This document shows, piece after piece, positions 23,085-34,811 of a stretch of 64,000 nt of DNA. Each line of letters opens with the position of its first letter. Within the stretch, counting starts at the first letter, position 1. A program made the translations under genes and the position numbers. Location of the stretch: the NCBI GenBank assembly GCA_030762935.1, contig CM060895.1, positions 33,408,501 through 33,472,500 of the forward strand. Direction: 5' to 3'. The notes beneath the pieces were generated by a model. It did no database searches and had not been told where the DNA came from. It saw nothing but the letters and a program-made list of their open reading frames with translations. This DNA is from Hymenopus coronatus. Taxonomy: Eukaryota > Arthropoda > Insecta > Mantodea > Hymenopodidae.

Positions 23085-23283
23085 CTTTTTTAAAAGAGTT
23101 TAACTCACGCTTTTACAACAAACGGTGGAATGCGTCTGTGGGGGAAACCGGAGAACACGTAGAAAACCCGCGCCTGCGCCGCTTTGTCTACCACAAATTT
23201 ACATGCGGTCGCTTGGGATCGAACCCGGGCTATCTAGATGAGAGACGAGTGGTCTAATCACTCGGCCACGGTGCGGCCCACAG
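23085..23283 (-). repeat. SINE-A copy 1
   Basis: The minus strand reads GTGGCCGAGTGATTAGACC (A box), box B GGGTTCGATCCC, 'aagcgaccgcatgtaaatttgtggtagac', 'aagcggcg' and 'ttctccggtttcccc'. It shares this layout with the copies at 27.09, 44.46 and 61.97 kb. Confidence 0.85.
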
Positions 23284-23359
23284 GTTAACACTGAGCAGTG
23301 TGTTGACTATTCTTGAACGTATTTCCACAGTCACATGGCGTCTACAGGATGAGATTTCA

Positions 23360-23360
<1 letters not shown>

Positions 23361-23406
<46 letters not shown>

Positions 23407-23440
23407 TGTGATGCGTGCGTGTGTGTGTGTGTGTGTGTTT
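23361..23440. repeat. (TA)n plus (GT)n compound microsatellite
   Basis: About 20 TA units (23361-23402) are followed by a GT run (23404-23437). The GT part belongs to the start of the adjacent truncated R1 copy. Confidence 0.9.
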
Positions 23441-24147
23441 TGAGACAGTTTGAATTAAAACCAATAGAGAAAGATCCGTGTGTGTCTTTGAAAATATAGC
23501 TCAAAAAGTAAAGGACGGTTAAATACTAAACTTGTTATTTAAGTTTATTATCTTCCAAAGATGCGACAGGGAGGTTTTTAAGAAAATCCCCCTACACAAA
23601 ACTAACCTTTACATGTAAAAAGTTCCGAAAATGTTGATTTTCTCAAAATGGCTCAAACAATTTTGATTGAAATGCCGTATATTTTGAGTTATCTGGGAAT
23701 AGCCTCTGAAGAACACTTTATTCCGGCTGATTTTTGCAATCTTTTTGCATTACGGTTAAACCATAAGCGATATACAAAAACGTGTACACACAAATATAGA
23801 TCTCGTTAAAACACACAATTTATGTCATACGCATTTTGTTGTAGAGTTGACTTATTCCAAGATATTCTTTATTATTTGTTTCAATTTTAAAATATTTATG
23901 CTTTTCTCAGACAGAAAGTGTCAGTTTTTCTTTTGTTCTACTCCTGGCCAAGCAAAGAAGCCAATTTCAATGACAATCGCATAACAACAGCTTTTAAAAC
24001 GTTTCACTATCGCTTTCCTTTAGTTCCCTTCTACCTATAAGGAACTAAGCAATAAGAACATTTTGCTGATGTTTATCTCGATGAGTATTGTGTAGAAAGA
24101 AGAATAATTGTTTGTAAGAGAGTCATATGAGTGTAACACGCCTTACT
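23441..24147 (+). repeat. R1 copy, proximal end lost
   Basis: It begins within the GT region ('gatccgtgtgtgtctttgaaaatatagctc') and runs to 'gagtcatatgagtgtaacacgcc'. Confidence 0.8.
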
Positions 24148-24600
24148 ACGCTGACCACAAATAAATCTGTTACAAACAATCGTCTTTATTCGATGCTTTA
24201 GCAACAAAAAAATCAACAATTTAGCAAAAAAAAAAAAAAAAAAAAAAAAGGTATAGTTTTCTTTTAACGTTGTTGAAACTGACTCAACTGCTGAACGCTG
24301 TCCATTCCCAGTTGAAACTGACTCCACTGCGGGGTTCGTTCTCTCCTTTTTATAACTGTCGATGGCGTGGCAAGATACATACTGAAGTAGTCGCACGTGC
24401 AAACAACCGCAGGTGTCACAAACTTACACACAGGTGAAATAGTCGTAGCTTCAAGGTTAAACTACTCGCCGTAAAATACGTGTCCACTCACGCATATGTA
24501 ACAAAATACGGCAACTTTCAGTTATAATTTCCAAAACAAATCGTCCACTCACGTGCGGCGATTACGGCCGGAAGGTGCAGTTGCAATATGTTCTACAGCA
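24148..24600 (-). mobile_element. LTR-like segment with TATA box and AATAAA
   Basis: On the minus strand, TATAAAAAGGAGAGAACG lies at about 24337-24354. It is followed by a TCAGTTTCAAC-containing repeat (two imperfect copies), an oligo(T) run and GAATAAAGACGATTG. This is the usual promoter-R-poly(A) order of an LTR. Neither the element's ends nor a target duplication is certain, and no gag/pol sequence is seen. The 109-codon minus-strand frame here is fortuitous. Confidence 0.4.
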
Positions 24601-24692
24601 TATAAGTAGCCGAAGTTCTTAAGCCACACACCTCGGAACGGTAGGTTTGCAGCTCAAATCCGACCAAGAGCGACCTTCCTGACACTGCCTTC

Positions 24693-24808
24693 TTTTTCTC
24701 TACTCGCACTATGAACATAGTGTTTAGAGAAGGTATTGTATTCCACCAGAAATACAGGCTTTGATACCTCCTGAATAAAAAAAGCAAACACATTTAAAAA
24801 AAAAAATC

Positions 24809-24851
<43 letters not shown>

Positions 24852-25540
24852 GGGTAGCCTAGCTCAAAAATGAAAAACCCTTAAATATCAAACTATTCAA
24901 GTTCAGCATCTTCCAAGAATGCGACACGAAGATTTTCAATAAAATCCCCCCACATGCAACTACCCTTTATATGAAAAAAAATCGAAAATGTTTATTTTCT
25001 CAAAAATAGCTCTAACAATTTTAATTAAAAACCCATATATTGAACATATTTGCATGAAAAATAAAATGTATATCTTGAATTTTCTGGAAATATCCTCTGA
25101 AGACCTGTTCATTCTGGATGTTTTTCGCATAACTGGTAAACCGTAAGAGAAAGATAAAACCTTATTCCACAAATATATAGACCTCGTTAAAACACTATAT
25201 TTATATCATATACATATTGTTGGTGCGGTTGACCATTTCCGGAATATTCCTTACTATTGATTTCAGTTTTAAAATAATCCAATTTTTCTCATACAGAAAC
25301 TTGTCAACTTCTGGCCATGCAAAGAAACGGATTTTAATCCCATAGCAACCAGCTTTTAAAACATTTGACTGTCGCTATAGCCTATTGAATTCCCTTATTT
25401 GCCTTCTACTTACAAGGAAGCAAGTAATAATCTCTTTCTGCTAATATTTATCTCCATTAGCATGAAATAGACAGAAGAAGATTTTTTTTAACAATAATTC
25501 CTTTCAGAGATATACAGAAAGTCATGTGAATGGAACACAT
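24693..25540 (+). repeat. R1 copy, near full length
   Basis: It runs from 'ttctttttctctactcgcac' with the 'gtgtttagagaagg' partner, through (GT)n at 24811-24840, to 'ggaacacatcagattatt'. Confidence 0.85.
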
Positions 25541-25552
25541 CAGATTATTACT

Positions 25553-26335
25553 TTATCTAATACATGTGTACAACATACATAGTACATAGAGAAGATATTG
25601 TACTCCATCTAAAAAATCCAAACCGACATTTCACCGTAAATGTATGTTTTGAGAACCCCTGTTTCTAAAACTGTATTTTTAGAAAAGGTCAGAGTGTGTG
25701 CATGGGTGTCTGTGGACAGGATAACTCAAAAAAGAAATTTGGTATTTATCTTCCCAGGATGCAACATGAAGATTCTCAAGAAAGTTTTCCCACCACAAAA
25801 TACCCTTTGCATGGAAAAACTTTCGAAGTTTTGATGGCGCTAAGGATTTTTATTAAAATAGCGTATATTAAAGATATTTAAATGACAAATAAAATGTCTC
25901 TCTCACGGGAATAGCCTCTGAATTACTTTTGCATACCTAGTAAACTATAAGAGATATATAAAAGTTTACTACACAGAAAATGTAGATCTCGTCTAAGCAT
26001 GCAGTTTATGACCTTTGTATTTTTGTTGTGGGGTGACAGTTTTTCTAGATATTCCTTGTTATTGGTTCCGATTTTAAATACTTTTACTTTTCTCAGACGG
26101 GTCGCCCGTGTTTCATTTGTTTCACCCCTGGCCAAGTAAAAAAGCGACTTTCAATGCGAATTGTATAGCGACAGCCTTCATAGCATTTGACTATCGCTTT
26201 AGTTCCCTTCTACTTATAATGAACTAAGTGTTTCTCGATTAGCATGGTGTAGAAAGAAAAAAAAAATCTTTTGGAAGAATTTTGTTTTTAGAACAGCTAG
26301 AGAAAGTCGTGTGAGTGTAACACATCAGATTCTTT
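25553..26335 (+). repeat. R1 copy, near full length
   Basis: It runs from 'catgtgtacaacatacatag' to 'gtgagtgtaacacatcagattc'. It is in head-to-tail tandem with the preceding copy, about 15 bp away. Confidence 0.8.
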
Positions 26336-26904
26336 CTTAGTTTTAATAATTGAAATGCGCGATAAAGGTGGCCTAAACTTAGCGGCGCGTTTGAATGAAT
26401 CCTTCTCAATTATTATTTCGCTTATTGTGTCACATTGTTCGTCGATTGTGATGCAGCTTAAACCCATTGTTGAGTGACTTTATCACTTTTACCAGGAAAT
26501 TGTTAATTTTTATGTGAATAATTTATAGAATAACTTTGAAAATACATGATAAATGAGTTAAAGTCATATTAGTATTACACATAGGATTTTACTTCTTTAG
26601 AGATTTTTAGGGGACAATATATTACAATATCATGTTTCAAATCCAGAAAATACAGCTGCAATGCACGAAACCTCTCTTATCAGTGTAAGACGAAAGGCGA
26701 AGCTGTCACAGAAAATTCATGAAAATCTTTAAACGGCTTAGAAAGAAAAATGAGCTTATACATGTCATAACATTTCAGCCCAAGGAGAGAAAAAGAAATA
26801 GAAAACGAAAAGAAAAGTGCGAGTTTCCTCTGTAAGGAAAGTGAAGAATTTTTGCTTCCAAGCAGAGTAGAGTAAGTTCAGAAGCTGATGTTTTGGTGTT
26901 AAGA
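26336..26904. other. Spacer, nothing recognised
   Basis: Unique AT-rich sequence with an A/G-rich patch at 26780-26830. No gene is supported. Confidence 0.4.
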
Positions 26905-27086
26905 CTTTTTTTTTCCATCCCGTTCATGCACAAGAAAAGAGAATTTTAATGGGAACACATAACGACTAGGTTTTATAAGATTTGACTGTCGCTTTAAATT
27001 AGTGTTATCCCTTATTTCCCTTCCACTTATAATTAAAAACCATACTTAGATAAAACCAGAATATTTGTCTCGATTACTGCGAGGAA
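26905..27086 (+). repeat. R1 partial copy
   Basis: The distal-third segment 'acacataacgactaggttttataagatttgactgtcgcttt' is present through 'tctcgattactgcgaggaag', ending at the SINE-A insertion. Confidence 0.6.
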
Positions 27087-27405
27087 GAAGGTGACGTTGG
27101 TTGAGTGGTTAGACCGCTTGCCTCTCACTAGGCGGCCCAGGTTCTGTCCCAAGTGCCTGAATATGAAATTTGTGGTGGATGAAGCGACGTCTGGGGGTTT
27201 TCCTTGGGTTCTCCGGTTTCCCTCGCCACTCATTCCACCAATTGCTCCATCATCACCTTACCTATCATTAATTTCGCTTACGTTTCATATCATCGTTCAA
27301 CATGTTAATGCTTGGCTATGGACTCAACCCTCGTCACAGGTTCTCCATTTTGTGGTTTCATGCCTTTGGCTGTCCGACAGGCTTCTGACCCCTAGGCTAT
27401 GGTAG
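27087..27405 (+). repeat. SINE-A copy 2, full length
   Basis: A box GTTGGTTGAGTGGTTAGACC (27096-27115) and box B GGTTCTGTCCC (27140-27150) form the tRNA-like head. The body reads 'tttgtggtggatgaagcgacgtctggg', 'ccggtttccctcgccactcattccacc', 'ttcgcttacgtttcatatcat' and 'caggttctccattttgtggtttcatgcc'. The body matches the minus-strand copy at 61.97-62.34 kb almost throughout. Confidence 0.9.
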
Positions 27406-27559
27406 TCCCTTATTTCGCTTCTACTTACAAGGAAGCAAGTAATAACACTATTTCTGCTCGTTTTTTCTGATTAGCATAAAGTAAATAGAAGTATTAGAAT
27501 AATTTGCTGCAGGGATATAGAGAAAGGCATGTGAATGGTACACATCAGATTTTTATATT
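27406..27559 (+). repeat. R1 partial copy (distal end)
   Basis: It runs from 'gtcccttatttcgcttctacttac' to 'ggtacacatcagatttt'. It begins earlier in the consensus than the end of the piece left of SINE-A, so two copies rather than one are involved. Confidence 0.7.
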
Positions 27560-27722
27560 TATTAAATTGAATTTATATTTTGAGTGAAAAGACTTAAATG
27601 TTATTAAGGGACGAGAAGATCCTATAGAGTTTAATAAATGTATAAATTGTTTTGGTTAATTATTAATTTAAATTATTGTAAAATGTATTTAATTGGGGTG
27701 ATTAAAAGATAAATAAAGATAA
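27560..27722 (+). pseudogene. rrnL: NUMT: mitochondrial 16S rRNA fragment
   Basis: It contains the highly conserved 16S motif ACGAGAAGATCCTATAGA at about 27611-27628, preceded by 'gagtgaaaagacttaaat', and AATTGGGGTGATTAAAAG at about 27691-27708. These are domain V landmarks of arthropod mitochondrial large-subunit rRNA, in correct order and spacing. Only about 160 bp are present. The fragment begins exactly where an R1 copy ends and is followed by the tail of another. A few changes at normally invariant sites (GATCC for GACCC) suggest decay after transfer. Confidence 0.9.
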
Positions 27723-27734
27723 TTTCGAAACGAA

Positions 27735-27826
27735 ACTACGAGGAAGAATAAGCTTTTGTAAGAACAATTTCTTGCAAAATGGGTAGATAAGTAGTGAAAG
27801 TCATGCACATTGAACACTCAGATGTT
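27735..27826 (+). repeat. R1 distal-end fragment
   Basis: It runs from 'aataagcttttgtaagaac' to 'gtcatgcacattgaacactcagatg', the last about 90 bp of the family. Confidence 0.65.
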
Positions 27827-27870
27827 AAGATCACTATTTACAAAGGAAGTACTGAATTGTCACTACCAGG

Positions 27871-27900
<30 letters not shown>
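27871..27900. repeat. Poly(A) run (about 28 bases)
   Basis: An uninterrupted A run after 'ctaccagg', then unique A/G-rich sequence to about 28040. It could be a retroposon tail, but I recognise no body upstream. Confidence 0.8.
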
Positions 27901-27904
<4 letters not shown>

Positions 27905-28040
27905 TTCCCTAGGTATATATGGAGGGGAACAGTTATACAAGTAATGAGAGCTGGAGGTCTGGAGGATATGGACAAGAATGGAGAAGGGCAATCCAAGGCA
28001 AAACCTTATAAAATTGAAAAATCCTTTAAAAGTAAGTATA

Positions 28041-28552
28041 AACGTCATTCAGGTTTTCATGAGTTATTCACGAAAATTTAAGATATACATTTTATTTGTC
28101 TTACAAATATGTTTCACAATTTTGGTTCAAATAAGATTACTGTTTGAACCATTTCTTATAATCTAAAAACATCGAAAAATATTTCATATAAAGGATAGTT
28201 GGAATGGGTAATTTTCCTGAAAATCTTAGTGACAGACCCTTGGAAAATGCTGGACTTTAATACCAATTTTATATATTTTGGATTCTGTTTTAATTTGTAA
28301 TAAATACACACACTCACAAAGAAAACACACACACACTTTCTCTCACGGATGTTTTTTCTAAAACAGTTCTCTCCGGTTCAAAGGTTCTGAAAATCTGTTC
28401 TTTAGTGAAATATCGGTATCCAATTTTTGGGTGGAATGCGACACATCCAACAAAGATGCCTTTTTACATTCAGGGGCCTCGAAGCATATATTTATGGTGA
28501 ACTCTCGCTATCGAATTCTTGGGTAGAATACAAAACTTCCTCTACTAGCTTT
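28041..28552 (-). repeat. R1 copy, outer part lost
   Basis: It runs from 'tcacgaaaatttaagatatac' to 'gggtagaatacaaaacttcc'. A short internal duplication of the 'gaaat.tcggtatc' segment occurs at about 28400 and 28500. Confidence 0.65.
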
Positions 28553-29046
28553 AATAGAAGAGAGAGCACAAATGAGGCTGTATTGAATATTAAGGTTTTG
28601 GGCATCTGGGGTGCTTGAGTCCCTGAGCCCCCCGGGGTGTGCCCCTGAAAATCTAGCTCCTTTTCCATTGCGGTGTGGGGAAGTATTTGTTAACTTTCTG
28701 TATTGCTGTGTTACTTCATAACCCTTCCCTAGACATGTAAAATTTTAAGCAGACGATCCGAGCAGCTGGTTATGCATAGCTGCTATTCACCACCTGCGCG
28801 CGCTACGAGATCTCCCAGAGAGCAAGATCATTTTTATTTAATGATATCTTGGTTGAACCAAATGGTGCTCAATGCAGCCAGCTCTGTTTCCCCCTTTCAT
28901 CGTCTTCCCTGTAGTCGGCCGAGTATGTTCATTATTCTCTTTATATCAAGACTCGACTTCTCGTTACTCATTACACGATTTTCTCTTTTTCTATGCACTT
29001 CCTGCGGAAAAGAGTTCAAATAAACCTGTAACATGTAATCACTTTA
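28553..29046. other. Spacer, nothing recognised
   Basis: Unique, slightly GC-richer at 28620-28680 and 28780-28930. The forward frames here have no recognisable domain. Confidence 0.4.
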
Positions 29047-29896
29047 CCTTTTCTCTTTCTCTACTCATACTATATACATAATGATAGAGAAGTTATTGCA
29101 TTCCACCCAAAATTCGATAACGAGGTTTCACCGGAAATACACATCCCCTGTATCCAAAAAAAAAAGTATTTTTAGAAAAAGGTCCGTATATCTGTGGACA
29201 CGATAACTCAAGAACGTAAAGTCGCTAAAATACCAAACCTAGTATTTAAGTTTAATATATTCCAGAGATTCGGCATAGAGATTTTGAGAAAAATCCCACC
29301 ACCCAAACTACCCAAAATTTAAAATTATGATTTTCTCAAGAATGGCTCTAACAATTTTGATTAAAATACCGAATATTAAAGATATTTACATGGTAAATAA
29401 AAGTATATGTTGAATTTTCTGGGAATAGCCTCTAAATACCTCTTTGTTCTGGATGAATTTTGCATAACTAGTAAACGTAAGAGATAGACAAAAACTTACT
29501 ACATAAAAATGTAGATATTATTAAAACTCACAATTTATGTTCATATGAGTTGTGTTTTTGTTTCGTGAAATTAATAATTTCTGAGGAAGTTCAAGTTATT
29601 TGTTTTTGGTTTAAAATACTTAAAGTTTTCTCATACGGAAAGTTGTTAAATCCTGGCCATGCATAGAAACGGATTTCAACCACATAGAAACCAACTTTTA
29701 AAAATTTGACTGTAGTTTTATCCTAATGTGCTCCCTTATTTTTCTTCTTCTTACAAAGAAGAAAGTAATTAAGACAATTTCTGCTAATGTTTATCTCGAT
29801 TATCATAAAGTGGATAGAAGAATAAGCTGTGTAACTATAATTTGTTACAGCGATGTAGAGAAAACCATGTGAATGGAACACTACAGATTTTTTACT
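29047..29896 (+). repeat. R1 copy, near full length
   Basis: It runs from 'ttttctctttctctactcatac' to 'ggaacactacagatttttta'. The GT tract is almost lost in this copy. Confidence 0.82.
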
Positions 29897-29936
29897 TATA
29901 TTTTTTTTAATTATTTACTGTTTTCTTTCCTTTCAG

Positions 29937-29974
29937 GCGTTGGACACAATTGAATTTTGAATACGAAGGACATG
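29937..29974 (+). other. Candidate 38-nt internal exon
   Basis: A pyrimidine tract ending TTTCCTTTCAG at 29926-29936 is followed by 38 nt and then a perfect donor GTAAGT at 29975-29980. In one frame the segment reads RWTQLNFEYEGHG without a stop. It lies at the start of the longest R1-free interval. Splice-site quality is the only evidence; I do not recognise the peptide and see no neighbouring exon. Confidence 0.3.
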
Positions 29975-29980
29975 GTAAGT

Positions 29981-32324
29981 TTCATTTTGTTGTGAATGCA
30001 AATCTGTGGATATTATACAAGGTGGGAGCTGGATATGTGCAAATAGTGTTAACTTAATTGTTTTTCCACACATTCCGTGGGTACGATAAGAGTTGGATAA
30101 GTATAGCAGACTGAAAAATTAAATTTCAGTCTGACTCTACCTATCCAACTAAGTGCAAATAATTTGATATTTATCCAATAGATACTTGTAATAGACACCG
30201 TTACTATGCAGAAACGACATAAAAAAACTTGAACTTTAAATCAAAGTGATAGTTATTAGCGCAACGGGTGGAATAAAGTAAAAAAAAAAAAAAAAGAATT
30301 CACTCGTTGCTCCGGTAACGAGTGAGATGAAGTAAATAAATAAATGGTCTGCTTCTTTCGCTTCACTTAATATATCATTTGGAACCGATATATTAACGTT
30401 CTCAACATCCATTGTAAACTTAATAATTTTGAAACTAGGAGCAATAAAAACAAAATTAGTATTCATACATAGCTACCATATTTTATAAGTATAAGAACGT
30501 CGTAATTTAATACCTTATTCCTTATTTAATGTGTTTCTATCCGTTGTAAAATCATTAACTGAATATTTGTCATATAACAATTTATCAAATCTGAGGTGAA
30601 AATAATGTATTATACAAGTGAACAAACCTCTATTATCCACTCGTAGAACAAAGTTCTACTCATGGGTAAACTCTGTGTTTATCTACCTGTATAATAAATA
30701 ACTATAAATAGAGAAAATTCACATGACATAAAAGTGTATCTGATTTTGTCCACTTAATGATAACATTGTCATAAATGAAGCACAAAATGCAGGGTGTTTT
30801 GACCGGCTCTGAGCTCTGTATCTGCTTATTTCACCTATTGCCGGGCAGTACAGAGGGTAGAGAAGGGTCAATCGTGTGGCCCGTTACGTAAACAACCGAA
30901 CGTCTGAGATAGCGAATAATAGCCATCCTAAAACATCGTGAATTTTTCCTCAGGAGCATAATTTTAGAAAATAGCAACAACAACAACAACAATGCAAATA
31001 CTGTGTCATCACATCGCCGGTAAACGCTGATACAATTGTTTGCATTCATTCACCTCCCTATTCATCTATTTATTTATTGTTCAAAAACTTTAGCCCTCAT
31101 TTACAAAAGCATGCTACGGCTTTAGTTTTTAACATTATGGCAATATTGACACTTCACATATAATCTCTTCAATAAGTAAATGTGAAAACAACTATATATT
31201 ATCTAAAATATCAATTTGTGTTTTAGATATCTCGATTAAAGGCACTGTGAAAGAAAATGGGCAGAATTTAATAATCATTCTAAAATATACCGACTTGTAT
31301 GCTATACTGGAGCATCCAAAGTAAATTAATGACATTTTGATAAGAATTTAAAAAGGAATATAATGCTTAATTTGAATTAATTATTTTGTTCAAAGTACGG
31401 TTTGGATTTTCCATGTCCATCCATAACTTGTGTTAACCAGAAAGATGGTGCATACACTTAAACTTAAGTCTAACTGCAATGGTTAAGAAAATCACTGATT
31501 TTGCGAGTGGGTCATTTGTTAGTATTAGTCCAATATATAGGGTCTTCAGATTTGTTCGGCTTTTGTCCCCAGTCGTTTGTCCGCGCATGACGTCAATACT
31601 AGACAGCGAGTTTGTTACGCATTGTAGAGGACTAGCGAACCACGATTAGAACGGATGAATGTCAACAATTTCAAGGTCATCTTAGTGAAATGGTACATGT
31701 ATCGTATTTTCCAATATTAACATTTGGAACATTCGCTTGTGTCTCGCAAACTTACAGTACTGATAGGTAAGTCAAATAATTAGACGGCTATTGTAATGTA
31801 GAGAGTTTTACTTCCCCATTACAATAAACACTTCCTCATTCTCTTCACAGCAGTAAATTAAAACTGACCTACACAGAATTAATTAAGAAAGAACAAAAAT
31901 TCTGCGTGGTCACTTCCATCTCGCGTGAAAAAAACGCACAAAATTTCCTGATGAGTAGAGCTCATTCCAGGGTCACGAAACTGCCGTATTATTGTCGATA
32001 CTCACAGAACATAGCTACAGCCCGGTTCGAAACGTGTTGCTTTATTTAGCATCCTCACTGCCTGACCTCGTTCAGTTCCTGCTACCAGATGAACCAGTGA
32101 ACACTGAAAGATTGCTTTATTCTGTTAGTTTATGAATTAAAACGATGCATATGTCAGTCCATGTACTGAGCTACTTTTGGAACAGATTATATTTTAACGT
32201 GTTGATGTTTGCGCTACAAACCCATCCTCACTACCCTCTCTATACCACTGACTGCTCTGTGTGTAACTCTGTAACTATGCGATGTTCGGGACCCAAAACC
32301 GAGTCATACTTATAAGCAGAAGGT
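29981..32324. other. Largest R1-free spacer, with SINE-B fragments
   Basis: About 2.3 kb without R1. It holds a pair of opposed SINE-B tail fragments at about 30045-30150 that form a hairpin, a short (A)n at 30281-30294 and a CAA/ACA repeat at 30977-30992. No coding frame with recognisable content; the sequence could be intronic. Confidence 0.45.
30045..30150. repeat. Inverted SINE-B tail fragments
   Basis: Left arm 'ttggataagtatagcagactgaaa' and right arm 'tttcagtctgactctacctatccaa' are near-complementary around a central AATTAAA. Both match the segment after box B of SINE-B. Confidence 0.75.
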
Positions 32325-33040
32325 AACTAAAGGAATGCACTATGTTAAAATGATTGTCAAATATTTTAAAAGCTGTCGCTATGCGATTGCCATTGAAATT
32401 TTTTTCTCTGCTTGGTCAGAAATAAAACAAAAGTAACACGGGCGAGTTTCTGTCTGAGGAAAGTGTAAGTATTTTAAAATCGTAACTAATAACAAGTAAT
32501 ATCTCGGAAACCTTTACTTCTATAAAAAATCCAAAGGACATAAATTGCGTGTTTTGACGAGATCTAAACTTTTTGTGTAGTAAGTGTCCGTCTGTCTCTT
32601 ACGGTTTACCCGTTATGCAAAATTCATCCAGAATGAAGAGGACTCAGAAGCTATTCCCAGAAAATTCAACATATACCTTTTATTTATCATGAAAACATCT
32701 TTAATATACTTTCTTTAATCAAAATCGTAAAGCAATTTTTGAAAAGATCAACATTTTCGAAAAATCTTGAATGTAAAGTGTGGTTAAGGGTGGAGGATTT
32801 GCTTTAAAAATCTCCGTGTCGCATCCTTTGGAGATACTGAACTTAAATACCAAGTTTGGTGTTTAACGGATTTTTCGTTTAGAGTTATACCGTCTATAGA
32901 CACAAACGGACCTTTTTCTAAAAATGAAATTGGACTAAAGGGATTTCAAAACATAATTCTAGTGATATCTCGACATTGAATTTTTGGGTGGAATACAATA
33001 ATTTCTCAAGCTACTATGTACACACGTGCTAGAGAAAGGA
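32325..33040 (-). repeat. R1 copy, outer end lost
   Basis: It runs from 'aactaaaggaatgcactatg' to 'acgtgctagagaaaggaaaat', with the inner landmarks present. Confidence 0.78.
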
Positions 33041-33802
33041 AAATGGTATCTACATTCCTACAAGGATTTTTATTGAACAGCCCTCATAGGCTGTCCAGGA
33101 TTCAGTGGACTCAGTGATGTGCGCCCTTCACCACAGACTTCTTTTTAGCCGAGTGATCGTTTGTGATTACATTAAACCATTTTGCGGTCTTCATGAATAC
33201 ATTACTCATTCAACTATTGAAATCAAACATATGTGCAAAGTGACATTGAATTTCCACAGCTGCGGTCATCCATACATCTGACAGCCCTTTTGTTGTTAAC
33301 TGACAGACAGTGTAATGTTTTGGACATTGCTGGTCTATTGACGCTTCAAAGACACGCGGAGAATTTTGTAAACATGACCGTTAACAGGCGTGTCCCCACC
33401 AAATGTCGCAACATTTTTTAAATAGAAGAATGGCGTGTTTGCTTTAAGCGCAGTTACAGACTAGTTCCCATGAATGGATTAAATATCCAGACTGTATCAC
33501 CAAGTGGATTTCTCAGTGGAAACGCCTATCTCCATATTCAGGAGATCCCGGCTTCAAATCCCGTGGGGCCACTAATTTAGGGGACTTTTTCAATGTTTCC
33601 CTTAGACTTCAACGACAATATTACAACCCAAAATTTTTAGAGGTAAAACAATAGTAAATATGAAAATAGGTTGTAAGTCAATAATAAAAATGAAAATAGT
33701 GTGTAACAGCGTATGCTCCTACATCTGAACATAGACATCATTAAAAACTGAAAACAGATTGCAATAGGAATGCTCTGCCATCAATATGCAGACATTATTT
33801 TA
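33041..33802. other. Spacer with a possible decayed SINE
   Basis: At about 33510-33565 'ctcagtggaaacgcctatctcc' and 'ggcttcaaatcccgtgggg' look like a worn tRNA head. The rest is unique. Confidence 0.35.
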
Positions 33803-34562
33803 AAAAATCTGATGTGTTCCATTCGCATGACTTTCTCTTATTGTTAGAAAGCTTTACTCACTAACTTCTATTTACTTCATCTAATCGAGAAAAAAATAAC
33901 AGAAATCGTCTTATTACTTACTTCCTTGTAAGTCGAAGCGAAATAAGGGAGTACCATAGCTTAAAGTGATAGTCAAAAGCTGGCTGCTATGTGACTGAAG
34001 TTTCTTTGTTTGTATAGCTAAGAGTTGACAAATCCCCGTATGAGAAAAGTGTATCTATCTATTACGGTTTACCAATAATGCAAAATTCCGCAAAATTCAT
34101 CCAGAATAAAGATGACTTTAAAGGCTAATTACAGAAAATTCAAGATATACATCATATTTGCCATGTATAAATATATATGTACATATATACATTTTATTCA
34201 AAATCGTTTTTGAGAAAATCCAAGTTTTCTAAATTTTTACCATATAAATAATTGGGGGTGGGGGGATTTTCTTGAAGACCTTCGTGTCACATCTTTGGAA
34301 GATACTAGATTAAAATACCAAGTTTGGTACTTAACGGACTTTTTGTTTTTGAGCTATGCTGTCCACAGGCACACACACATACGCACACACTGACAGACAG
34401 ATAGACAGACTGACAGACACACACACACAGACACACGAACATTTTTTAAGAATGCTTTCTTAGGATTCAGGAGGTCTCGAAACATGTATTTCCGGTGAAA
34501 TCTGTATTGAATGTTTGAGTGCATTACAATACCTTGTCTATACACTATGTACACAGTGTACA
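33803..34562 (-). repeat. R1 copy, near full length
   Basis: It runs from 'aatctgatgtgttccattcgcatg' to 'ctatacactatgtacacagtg'. The AC tract is enlarged and mixed with GACAGA units at 34369-34433. Confidence 0.83.
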
Positions 34563-34762
34563 AATTATATCGAATTATTACAAATTATTTCAATCACAGT
34601 AAATTAATTTTAGTATATACACTTTATGGAACAACTGAGCGCTATTATAAAAAATTGAAATTATATTTTGGTCTCAGATGCAGAAAGATATGTATATCTA
34701 AATGTTTCTGTATGTAAACATAATGCAGATGATAATAATATTAATAAATAATAACAGCAACA

Positions 34763-34811
<49 letters not shown>

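Noticed and set aside
24073..24402. 109-codon minus-strand frame
   Set aside because: It overlaps an oligo(A) run and an LTR-like promoter; no domain.
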